Source: Tachypleus tridentatus | Lineage: Eukaryota; Arthropoda; Merostomata; Xiphosura; Limulidae | Assembly (NCBI RefSeq): GCF_004210375.1 | Contig: NC_134830.1 | Location: forward strand, 64,396,326-64,460,325 | DNA: 64,000 nucleotides | Reading direction: 5' to 3' | In this document: positions 47,101 to 59,100 of the stretch, piece by piece | Position numbering within the stretch: the stretch's first letter is position 1 | Layout: each line of letters begins with the position of its first letter | Notes under the pieces: generated by a model | Databases searched by the model: none | The model's input: only the letters and a program-made list of their open reading frames with translations | What the model was told of the DNA's origin: nothing | Program-made: the position numbers and the translations under genes

Positions 47101-50100
47101 CAGGATACATTCATAATAATTAACACAAGAACTTCTGGTGACCTAAAACAATAAGCACTTGGCTCCTCCTCCCTAAAAAGAGAGTATTAGTTGATTAAAG
47201 CCTGGGGTATCATGGTTGTTAGCTATTCATTGTTGTCCAATAAGCATCAATTTCCTGGAATTGGGAAACCTCTTGTGATGTACTATCATAACTAGGTTTG
47301 CTGTTCATTCCTTGTCTGGAGAAGATTGTATTCTTCAGTAAAAGCAACTCCACACACTGTATGATCGTTTGTGACAGTGAAGCTGTTTGACAACCTTGAG
47401 ATCCTCCTTATAATCCTCTGTACTTGGCCAAGTGTCTGGATCCTGGTTTAGAAAATCAGTAAAGAGATGAAGTATTTCAAAGAAGGATAGAGACCCTTTA
47501 GTCACAAGATCAGAGAGCTGAAGCTGCTCAGTAGCTGCTGGATTGACTTTCTGTTGCTTTGAACCATATTCTGTTCCTTCACATTGTCTTGTTGCCCTTG
47601 CCATAAGCTTCTTTGTTGAAGAGGACACAGGTAGATCAAAAAAGCAATGGCCACCAGCTCTTCTGAAAGATACTAGAGGTGTGATGAGAACTTGTCTGGA
47701 ACAGCTTTTGATACAGGTGTGTTGGCAGTGGCATTGGCATGAAGAGCCTTCAGAAGATTCAGGTCATTGTTTGGTGCTGATGCAGACAGAGGACCTTCAT
47801 TTTATGCCTTGAGGTAGATCTTAACTGTAAAGACATGCATCTGTTGAAGACCATTCTTCTTCCTGTCTGTCAGTTTAGAGTGATTATGAAAAAGCCAGAT
47901 CTTAAGTGAGTATATTATCCTGAACAACCACCTAGCATGGTGTATGGAACCCAGGTGTCATAAAGTGGATGGTTTATGGAGGAGTGACCTCCTATGAAGA
48001 TCAGTGAGAACTCTATAAATTCCTGGTAGTCATCACAAAGGTTCTTCACTCTGTCAGTGACTTTTCAGCCCAGGCCATTAACTTTGGGCCATTGAGGAGA
48101 TCAGCTATCTCCTTAGCATCAGCTGCAGTTGCATATGAATTTCTGTCAAACTCTCACTGATCTTGAAACCTCTTAACAATCACAACATCTGGTCCTCTGA
48201 TAGTACTTGTGAGTGTGGTAAACATTCTTTCAGCAAGAAGCTTCAAGATATGATGGCAGCATGCCAGATATAAAAGATCCTTCTGCTTTTAAGAATACAT
48301 GCACCTAACTTTCACCCAGTAGTTGTAGTGTCAAACCCCATTCATTAAGAGCTGCTATTATAGCCTTGGTTTGTTCTGATACTGTCTCATTTGCTAACTT
48401 GGCAATTTACAGCAGCTGGGAGACCCCACTGCCAGTACCAGTAAATGGTAGGCAGTGAATATATTTCTTGTTTGTCAAGTTCCTGAAGAGTTTTTCATCC
48501 CAATGGGCAAGTAAAGGCACATCATCTTGAAACTTAGCCTTCAGGGTTCCTGTGAACATTTTCTGGTGATTCTGATGCATGTGTGTGATGGAGGAGTGGT
48601 TGATGTTGAATTCTTCAGGATTATAACCAGTTGAGTATGCTGTTTCTGTTAGAACATAAGTAGCAGCCCTGTTTGACAGCTTTGTCCTGTCAAGATGTTT
48701 TGAAGGGCTGGCTCCTTCAACAGCAACATCAGAACCTTTGTTATCATTTGCAGATTTGGTTCTCTTTTGCAACTTGCTTGGCACAAATTGATCCCATTGT
48801 TCCTCTCTGGCCTGCTTTTTGTTGGGCAGTCGGGAATTCTTGATTTGTTATTATTGCGAGGGCCTCAGAGGTGGCGATGTCAAACAAATTGGACATTTCT
48901 GCCTCATAGTCATTCTCCTTCTGTATCTGTAAGGCTGATTTTCTGTTTTTTCCCTTTCTTCAAACTCTGATAAACTGTGTACACCTCTTCTACTTTAGTA
49001 ATTGCATTATCTTTGCAGATCATTAGAATTCTTGCTTGTTCACAGAATTCTGTTACATGCATGATCACTGTTGTGGAATTTTCCCTAATTGTCTTACCCT
49101 ACTTAATATGAAGGTGCAGAAAGAATGAAAGAAATAGCCCTTCAGAAGGAAGGTTGGTCCCTTCAATCCCATATTTGGTTTGCAGAGGTGATACTTAGAA
49201 CAAGATGTCATACTCAATCACTGATAGGTATCAATTATTCTGAAAAAGATGCATGAAATTGATTAGAATTTAATGAAAAAAATTACAATAAATAATAAAG
49301 AAATGATAATATTAATTAAGTAAATAAATTTGTTCCACTGGTCTGTATACACCAGATTACAGCTGTACTGTACACAATTAAAAACAACTTTAAAATATGC
49401 AGTACATAGCAAGGTCTAGTGGGATGATCAAAATTACAAACTTAGCAGTGGAGAATAAATTATCAACTCCAAACATTTATGAAAGCCACATATGTGAAAT
49501 TACAAACTCTACGTGAAACCCCTAAATCTAGTCCAAATGACTTAAAATTTTACCATAAGGGTTTTCTTTTATATACACAAAACATTTTAAGGGTTAGGAG
49601 CATGACTTTTCTAATTTTTATTTTGAAAAATTATCTTATTACTCATCTCATAATCATCAGGTACTAGCCTTCCTATATCATCCCCCTCAGTGTGAATTCC
49701 TGTACGTGGTGAGGGGACCTCCCAGGGAAGGTTCTGTTCTTTCAGTTTACCTCATCTGGAATCTAAACATCCACGCACATGTTTGTATTGCATGGTGACT
49801 TGTGAAAGGGACGAGAGGATCCTGGTGGCTGAGGGGTCCAACCCTAGCACACCACTTTAGGCCTTATTCCTGTAGACGGGCAGCCTTGGAGTGGCCCCCC
49901 TTGGGTCAGTCGGCTGGTTCACTTGGGCTAGGGTCAACCAAGTATCAGTGTTGGATGTTCTCAACAGGTATTGTGGACATTGTACCTGGTACTGGTGTTT
50001 GGGTATAGTGCTCATGAAACCCTGGCATGGCTGCAGTGTCCTTGTTTGACACTGAGATGTATCCCCTCATAGGGCTCCATGATGGGTGGGGTCAGTGGGC

Positions 50101-53100
50101 ACCGAAATTTCCTTTTCTTATCATGGATCCTCCAAATAAAAACTTAAATAAAATAGTGAAAAACAGTCAATATGTAAACTATGACATCTTGAAGATTCTG
50201 AGCAGCAATCTTAAACATCCATAACACCAGTTGTACCTCATTTTTTTATCCTACATTCTCTTTCAAGCCTTTAGGGCAAATATCTCCTTTTTTCTTTCAG
50301 AAGGGACTAGAGGGACTTGCTGGCTCTCCATAGTTAGTAAAGAAGCTTCAATCTGGTGACATATTGGTTGAAACATCCACATCTCAACACAGTGAACTCC
50401 TCTTACATTCAAAGGCAATTGGGGATACAGCTATTGAGGTTACACCTCATGCTACTTTGAATTCATCACAAGGAGTTATTGTTGAGAGGGATTTGAAGAA
50501 CATCCTCAAGTTAGAGATTCTTGCTGGTTTCTCCACTCAAGAAGTTTCTGCAGTGAGGCGTATCTCCACTCCCAAAGATGGAGTTTTTACTTTCAACAGA
50601 TATCCTCGTTTTGACATTTACATCTCCACGTGCACCTGCTACCATCAAGGCAGGTTATCTAAATTGCAGAGTATGGGCGTACATTCCAAACACTCTTAAA
50701 TGTTTCCAATGTCGGAGGTTCGGCCACTCAAAGACGTCATGTCGTGGTTCCCTGACATGTGCTCGTTGTGGTGGCAAGGACCACGATACCTGTGAGTGTA
50801 ACACGGACCCATATTGTGTCAACTGCAATGGTTCTCAGCCTTCCTACTTTCATTCTTGCCCTAAATGGTTGTAGGAAATAGAGGTGCAGTGTTTGAAAAT
50901 GACTCATAACATTAGTTATCCTGCGGCTTGGAAATTGCTGTCTACCACTTCATCTTGGACATATGCTGCTGAACTTTGTTCCACAACTACAGTGGGAGTG
51001 CAGACAAATCTCTCTGTGCCTGCAAGAGAATCATTCTCAAAACAAATGAAAAGCCTTTTGACATCCATGGTTAAAAAAGTTTATGAATCAACTTCTACAC
51101 CCATCTCTGTTCCTCCAATACAATCCAACAAACCCCAAGATCCACATCTTTTGGTTTCAAATACAGGCATTTCTTCAGATACATCTTTTTCTCCCACCTC
51201 AAGATGCAAAACAATCATTCGTTCACATCATCAATCACTGGAATCCCCTTTCAACAACAAAGACCTGCCCCATCGACCCAGGGAAGGATCCATGGAGGTC
51301 AGTAGACCTCCCCCAAATAGGGACAGTAAGGAAAAACACATGGTCAGGTATCTAGCACTTCTGCTTCTTCCTCCACCTTCTTAGCCATCAAACTCATGCA
51401 TAGCGATCATCTTTTTCATTTCGAGCTGATTGTCTCTGTTAGTATAAACTTCCCTTTTACAGTATTGGAACTCAAACTGGCCCTTCATCGGTCTGGCAGT
51501 ACATCAGTTGGACCTGATGATGTACACGATGAAATTCTGACCATCTATCTCCCACTTCTCTTGCTATTATTCTACTTGTTTTTAACTGGATCTGGTAGGA
51601 GAACATTTTTTCTGGTGCCAGGCTATTGTCCTACCTTTCCCTAAGCTTGGGAAGGATCCCAAGATTCCTTCAAACTACTCTTCAGTTGCTTTGATAAGCT
51701 GTCTCTGTAAGACCTTGTAGAGGATGTTTAATGTTCATCTTGTTTGGTTCCTTGGATCAAAAACCTCCTCTTACCCATTCAGTGTGGGTTCTGAAGAGAG
51801 TTCTCCACTGTTAACCACCTGATTCAACTTGAAATGTCAATCAGAGAAGCTTTACTCAAATGACAACATCTTGTATTAATATTCTTTGACATTGAGAAGG
51901 CTTATGATACAACATGGAGGTATGACCACTTTTATTAAAAACATTTTAATGGACAGACAATTCCAAGTTGTGTGGGTTCGACACTTTCCCACTTTTTCTC
52001 TCCAGGAAGTTGGAGTCCCTCAGGGCTGTGTTTTGAGTGTCACACTTGTTAGTGTAAAGATTAATGCCATCACTGAACAACTTCCTCACATTATTGCAAA
52101 CAGGCTTTGTGTCTATGACTTTCACACCTCATGTCAGTCATCGAACATGAGGTATATTGAGCAGCAGCTACAGACTGCCCTCAATCGTTTATTGAAGTGG
52201 ACCAGAGCAAACAGCTCTATTAATTTCTCTCTAAAACCATTTGCACACACTTTTGCTACCAATGGGGTTTTCACCTTGATCCTGAACTCTGTATTGGTGA
52301 AGCTGTTCTGCCTTTGGTTCTTGAGACAAAGATCTTGGGTCTTATCTTTGACCATTAGCTGATTTTTATACCACACATCATGCAGCTACAGGTCAAATGT
52401 ATAAGAGCACTGAACATCCTCTGTGTCTTCTCTTCCACCACTTGGGGCATGGATTGATGTTCTATGGTTAAGATATATTGTGTTTTTATTCGATTGAAAC
52501 TCGACTGTGGATCACTGGTCTATCGCTTTGCCAGAACTTTGGCCTTAAAGATGCTAAACCGCATTCATCATCAAGGACTTGGGCTCTGTTCTGGGGCTTT
52601 CTGCACTTCCACAGTTCAGAGCTTATGCATAGTCTCATGAACCTTCTTTGCACTTCCACCATTTGCAACTGTCTTTACTGTGTGCTTTGAAACTTCTTTC
52701 CTTACCACAGCATCCCACCTGGAGTTGTGTTTTTCTTTCTCGGCGAGCCATACTTTTTCAGAACATCTGCCATGGTTCCTTTTGGCCTTCGTATCCAGGT
52801 GCAGTATCCATTGGTATCCCACCATGGCTTCTTACAGTCCCCAAATGTGACCTATCTTTTAGTCATCTGAGAGAAACAGATACTCTCGATTGGAAATACT
52901 GTCTTTTATTTACTGAACATTTTTCAAACCATCCTTCCATTATTATTTATACAGATGGTTCAAAATCAGGTGACTGTGTGGGATCTGCCATAGTTTGTTG
53001 TGTTTCGGTGGTTGCATGCAGAATCCCCTCTAAAGCTTCTGTGTTCACTGCTGAACTGTACGCCATTTCTCTTGCCCTGGATCATATTGAATTGAGCAGT

Positions 53101-56100
53101 ACTCCAACTGCACTGTTTATACTGACTCACTTAGTTCTCTATTGATTCCTGGAATCACTTCACATTATTTCACACCCTGTTCTTGCCAATATTCAAAACC
53201 ACCTGGCCCAGTTATCTTTAACATCTACATCTATCCAGTTTTCCTGGATTCCAGGCCATGTTGGTATTTGTGGGAATGAGCTTGCTGACACTACAGCTAA
53301 TCTATCTGCTCTGGCACTATTACTGTTGTGCTTGTTCTGTACATGGACTATGGTCCTGTATTCAAGACTTGGCTTCATGACAGGTGGCAGTTGACCTGGA
53401 GTGTGCAATGTGAAAACAAGCTTTTCCATAATAAAATCCCCATTGGACTTTGGCCGTCTTGCTACTGGAAGGATCTGACAGAGGAAGTTGTTTTAACTAG
53501 ACTACACATTGGTCACAGTTTTTTAACTCATCGTTTTCTTTTATTTGAGAGTGATGCACCAATGTGTTGTCTGTGTGACACTCAGGTCACAATAAGCCAT
53601 ATTTTACTGTATTTCCACCGTTATGACTCTCAACAACAGCACCATTTTAAATGTGTTCTGTCCCAAGGTTTATCCATGATGTTAGACATTGTTATTGGTG
53701 ATGGTGACACTGTCCATCTTGGAAATGTCTTTAGTTTTTTTATAGGCTATTAATCTTTTTAATGCCATTTAAGTTTTTTAATTTATACATTAGACCTTTA
53801 TTTATGTGATTCCCTTTTAAAAATCAAAGTACATCTAGTCTGATTTGAAATTAGAAAATGGATGTAACATCAAATAACTCAACCAGGACTTGAAAGGCCA
53901 ACTTCAGGTGACTAATGGTGGTTTTTGAACTTCCATGTTAGTCTTCCTGGCGAGTTGTTATAGTTACAGTTATGCTACAAAAAGTCCATTACAACTTGTA
54001 TTACTATAGTTTTTCTCTTAACATTGTAGACTAATGTAAACATTGCTTTTATGCTCTTTATATTTTTTTAACTTTGTTTTACCTTAATTTCCTTTTATGA
54101 ATTTTACTAAATTTACTTTAATGTTAATTTTTTTACCAGATGTTTGATAGCCTATCTGCCTTGTGCCATAAAACACCAATCAACCAAGCAATCCTTTATG
54201 ATCCTTCAAGGTTCTACCCTTATTTTAAGATTTTATTTACCCTTAATATATTTTTAAAAAATCCTTACTGTTAATATTTACAACTTACCTAAATTACTTC
54301 TCATACTCTTCTTTTTTGATGTCTTAATTTCCTGTTTCACCAACTTCCTTGATTTTCTGTAATTTTCTGTCTCCTGTCATACTAGTCAATTTAAATTTCT
54401 TAAATTTGCGATGTTTTTCTTTAATTTATCTGTTAAATTCTTTGTTAGCCAACCTTGTTTTTTTTACTTGCAGCTACCCTTTTCTTGTTGATTGTTATTG
54501 GTTAATGTTTGATGTTGATTTTGTTTCTCGCTAATATAAGACATATTGAAATTAGTGAGTCTAAGTTTAACGTATAACAAAATTAAAACAAAAACTGATA
54601 ACTCTTTTCTTTTTGTTTTAGGTTGATTCTCACTTTTGTCCAAACTGTCTGGAATATATGCCTTCTCCAGAAGCGAAATTAAAGAAAAACAGGTACAAAG
54701 CTTGATCAACAAGTAAAAGAGGAATGTTTATTTTTAATAGTTATCTTGATGTGATAGAATAAAATATTCTTTCTCTATTTGTAATAATGCACTGTATATT
54801 AAATATATGTACATGTAGAGCCGTACTTTTTGATATCAAGTAGTTGATGTGTAGAGCAGTACCAATAAGGTTCAGCAGGATTTAGTTCCCCAAGATGTGA
54901 AAGTGTGTGTACTGTAGAAACTTTAGACATTAGAATGCAGGTCTTTGTAAATAAATGAACTCTTAAAATCTACTTGTTTCTTGTTGCTAGTCTGTGGGAA
55001 AACAAATTATTGAAAGACATAGTCTAGAGATGGTGAACTACAAAATGGTTGGAGGAAAAAGAGGTGCAGTGTTTGAAAACGACTCATAACATTAGTTATC
55101 CTGAGGCTCAGAAATTGCTGTCTGCCACTCCATTTCGGACATATGCTGCTGCACTTCATTCCACAACTACACTGGGAGTGCAGAAAGATGTCTCTGTGCC
55201 TCCAAGAGAATAGTTTTTAAAACAAATAAAAAGCCTTTTGACCTCCATGGTTAAAAAGATTGATGAATCAACTTTTACACCCGTATCTGTTTCTCCCATA
55301 CATTCCAACAAACCCCTAGATCCACATCCTTTGGTTTCAAATACAGGCATTTCTTCAGATACATCTATTTCTCCCACCCCAAGATCCAAAACAGTCATTC
55401 GTTCGCGTCCTCAGTCACTGAAATCCCCTTCCAACAACAAAGACCTGCCCAATCAACCCAGGGCAGGATCCATGGAGGTCAATAGACCTCCTCCGAATAA
55501 GGACAGTAAGGAAAAAAGACGTGGTCGTAAACAGAAGGGTTCTCCAACCACTTTGCCTACCCATCATTAAAAATGGCCACCTTGATACAATAGAACTGTC
55601 GAGGTTTACGTTCTAATCTGGATGATATCAAAACACTGATTGCTTCCTACCATCCTGTATATCTTTCCTTACATGAAACATTTCTGAAACCTGCTGATAC
55701 AGTCACCATTTGGCAGTTTTCTCTGTACAGAAATGACAGGCTGTGTGATGGAAGAGTACATGGAGGGGTGGCACTATTGGTTGATCAGCATGTGCCCACC
55801 CTGTCTTTGTCACTTAACACATCCTTGGAGGCTGTAGCTATCCGTGTTTCCTTGGGCCATACCATCACTGTTTTTTCTCTCTACCTGTCCCCTGGAGAGA
55901 CGTATGATCAATCAGACCTCGATGCTCTCGTTGAACAGATGCCATCTCCCTTTCTAATCGTGGGGGACTTTAATGGACATCATCCCCTCTGGGGAAGTGC
56001 TGTTATTGATAGGAGGGGTCCCTCTGTAGAGCGTATGCTCTCTGATCACAATCTTTCTCTTTTCAGTACTGGTTCTTCTGCTTATTTTCATGCACCTAGT

Positions 56101-59100
56101 CAGTCCTTTACCGCTATTGATCTCTCGGTTTGCTTCCCTTCATTGATCTCCCATTTTTCATGGAGGGTTGACAATAATCCACTTGGTAGTGATCATTTTC
56201 CTGTACTTTTGAGAGAGACTGGCCATGGTCGATGCCACCCTCCCCACGTGCCCAGGTGGAAGCTATATCAGGCAGACTGGTTCACTTTCACTGTTCTTGC
56301 AGAACTTGATCCTCCAATCGTGAGTCAGCCATCAATAGACAACTGTGTGGCAGCAGTAACTGACTGTATTATACAAGCAGCTGCTCAATGTATTCATAAA
56401 ACCTTAACATGTTTTCCACAATATCCTCGTCCATGGTGGAATCCTGCCTGCCACATTGCACGGAAGGCTGGGCCTGGGATACTTTCCATAGATATCCCAC
56501 ACTTTCGAACCGCATTGCTTTCCAATGTGCCCATGCACATGCTAGGTGGGTAAGACGTCAAAGCCAGAAGGAATCTTGGATTAAGTTCACAAGTAGCATA
56601 TCTTCTACCACCTGTTCCAAGGTCATATGGGACAGGATTGGAAAGGTCAGTGGGCACTACAATTCTGTCCCCCTCTCGATCTTACTCTCTGATGGCCATG
56701 AGGTAGCTGATGTCCAGAACATCGCCAATACTCCAGGTGAAAGCTTTTGCTGGTATCTAGTACTTCTGCTTGTTCTTCCACCTTTTTGGCCATCAAGACT
56801 CGGATAGAGCGTTCACCTCTTTCCTTTTAAACTGACTTTTCCTTTACACTGGTGGAACTAGAAATGGCTCTTCATTGGTTTGGCAGTACATCTGTTGAGC
56901 CTGATGATGTACACTATGACATGCTGCACTATCTCTCTACTGCTTCTCTTGATATTCTTCTAAATGTTTTTAAACGGATCTGGCAGGAGAATGTTTTTCC
57001 TAATGCCTGGTGCCAGACTATTATCTTACCTTTCTCTAAGCCTGGGAAAGATCCCAAGATTCCTTCAAACTACTGTCTAATTGCTTTGATGAGCTGTCTC
57101 TGTAAGACCTTAGAGAGGATGGTTAATGCTCGTCTTGTTTGGTTCCTCGAATCAAACAACCTCCTCTCTCCCACGCAGTGTGGGTTCCAAAAACATCACT
57201 CCACCACAGACCACCTAATTCGACTTGAAACATCAATCAGAGAAGTCTTTCTCAAACGACAACATCTTGCATCAATATTCTTTGACATCGAAAAGGCTTA
57301 TGACACAACATGGAGGTATGGCATTTTGCGAGACCTCCATATATATGGGTTGTGTGGCCATTTACCCATGTTTATTAAAAAAATTTTTTAATGGACAGGA
57401 GTTTCCAAGTTCGTGTGGGTTCGACATTTTCCTGTTCTTTTCTACAGGAACTTGGGGTCCCTCAGGACTGCGTTTTGAGTGTTACACTTTTCAGTATAAA
57501 GAGAAATGCCATCATTGAACAACTCTCTCACTGTTGCAAATGGGCTCTATGTTGATGACTTTCACATCTCGTGTCACTTGTCTAACATGTGATATATTGA
57601 GCGGCAGCTTTTAACTGCCCTCAGTCGTGTACTGAAGTGGACTATGGTGAACGGCTTTAATTTTTTTCTCTCTAAAACCGTTTGCATGCACTTTTGCCAC
57701 CAACGGGGTATTCACCCTAATCCTGAACTCTATATCAGTGAAGTTTTGCTGCCAGTGGTCCCTGAGACCAAGTTCTTGGGGCTTATCTTTAATCATAAGC
57801 TGACCTTTATACCACACTTAAAGCAGCTACAGATCAAATGCACAAGAGCACTGAACATCCTCCATGTCTTCTCTACCACCAGTTGGGGAGCGGATCGATG
57901 TTCTATGTTAAAGATATATATCTTTTATTTACTGAACATCTCTCAAACAATCTTTCCATTCCAATTTATATGGATGGTTCCAAATGAGGTGACTGTGTGG
58001 GCTCTTCCATGGTTTGTTGTGGTTTGGTGGTTGCATGCAGAATCCCCTCTATAGCTTCTGTGTTCATTGCTGAACTGTATGCCATTTCTCTTGCCCTGGA
58101 TCATATTGAAGCTGAGCAGTACTCCAACTGCACTATTTATACTGACTCGCTTAATTCTCTACTGGCTCTGGAATTGCTTCACGTTGGTTTACATCCTGTT
58201 CTTGCTGATATTCAAAACTGACTGGCCCATTTCTCATTAACATCTACTTCTATCTAGTTTTTGTGGATACCAATCCACGTTGGTATTCTCGGGAATGAGC
58301 TTGCAGACACAGCAGCTAAATATATCTGCTCTGACATGATCACAGCAGTGCCTATTCCACACATGGATTATGGACCTGTATTCAAGGCTTGGCTTCGTGC
58401 CAGCTGGCAGTCGATTTGGAGTGAGCAACGCAGAAACAAGCTTTACCAAATAAAGCTCCATTTTGGACACTGAGTGTCTTGCTTTTGTAAGGATTGGAAG
58501 GAGGAAGTTGTTCCAGCTAGGCTCCTCATTGGTCACAGGTTTTTACCTCATCACTTTTTTTATCTGAAACTGATGCACCAATGTGTATAGTCTATGTAAC
58601 ACTGAAATAACTATAAGCCACACTTTACTTGCCATTGTTATGACTCTCAACGACGGCACCATTTTATACGTGTTCTGTCCCAAGGTTTGTCCATAACATT
58701 AGACAGTGTAATTGGTGATGGTGACACTGTCCACCTTGATAAAGTTTCTAGTTTTTAAAGGCCATTAATATTTTTAATGTCATTTAAGTTTTATATTTCT
58801 TCATTAAACTTTTTTTTATTGTGATTCCCTTTTAAGAGTCACAATCTCTCTAGTTCGATTTGAATTAGAAAATGGTCGTAACATTAAGTAACTCGACACC
58901 AGTACTGGAAAGGCCAACTTCAGGTGACTAACGCTGCTGTTTGAACAACCTGTTAGTCATCCTGGTGAGTTATTATTACAATTTTGTTGCATGTCTTTTA
59001 AGACTTTTATTAATTTACCTTTGATAATAGCCATAATGATGCACAACATGGAACCAGTGCTGGAAAGGCCAAATTCAGGTGAGTGACTGTGGTTCTTGTA

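Larger units (their letters stand above)
49680..54200 (+). mobile_element. Jockey/I-like non-LTR retrotransposon copy 1, endonuclease deleted
   Basis: The order is 5' UTR (49,680-50,120, like 1-762 inverted), ORF1 with zinc knuckles, then RT and RNase H, and a 3' UTR ending GCCATAAAACACCAATCAAC at about 54,190. Compared with copy 2, sequence jumps near 51,345 from late ORF1 (AGGAAAAACACATGGTC) straight to GTATCTAGCACTTCTGCTTC. That block lies at about 56,754 in copy 2, so roughly 1.2 kb including the endonuclease is missing. It lies in DCTN4 intron 1. Confidence 0.88.
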
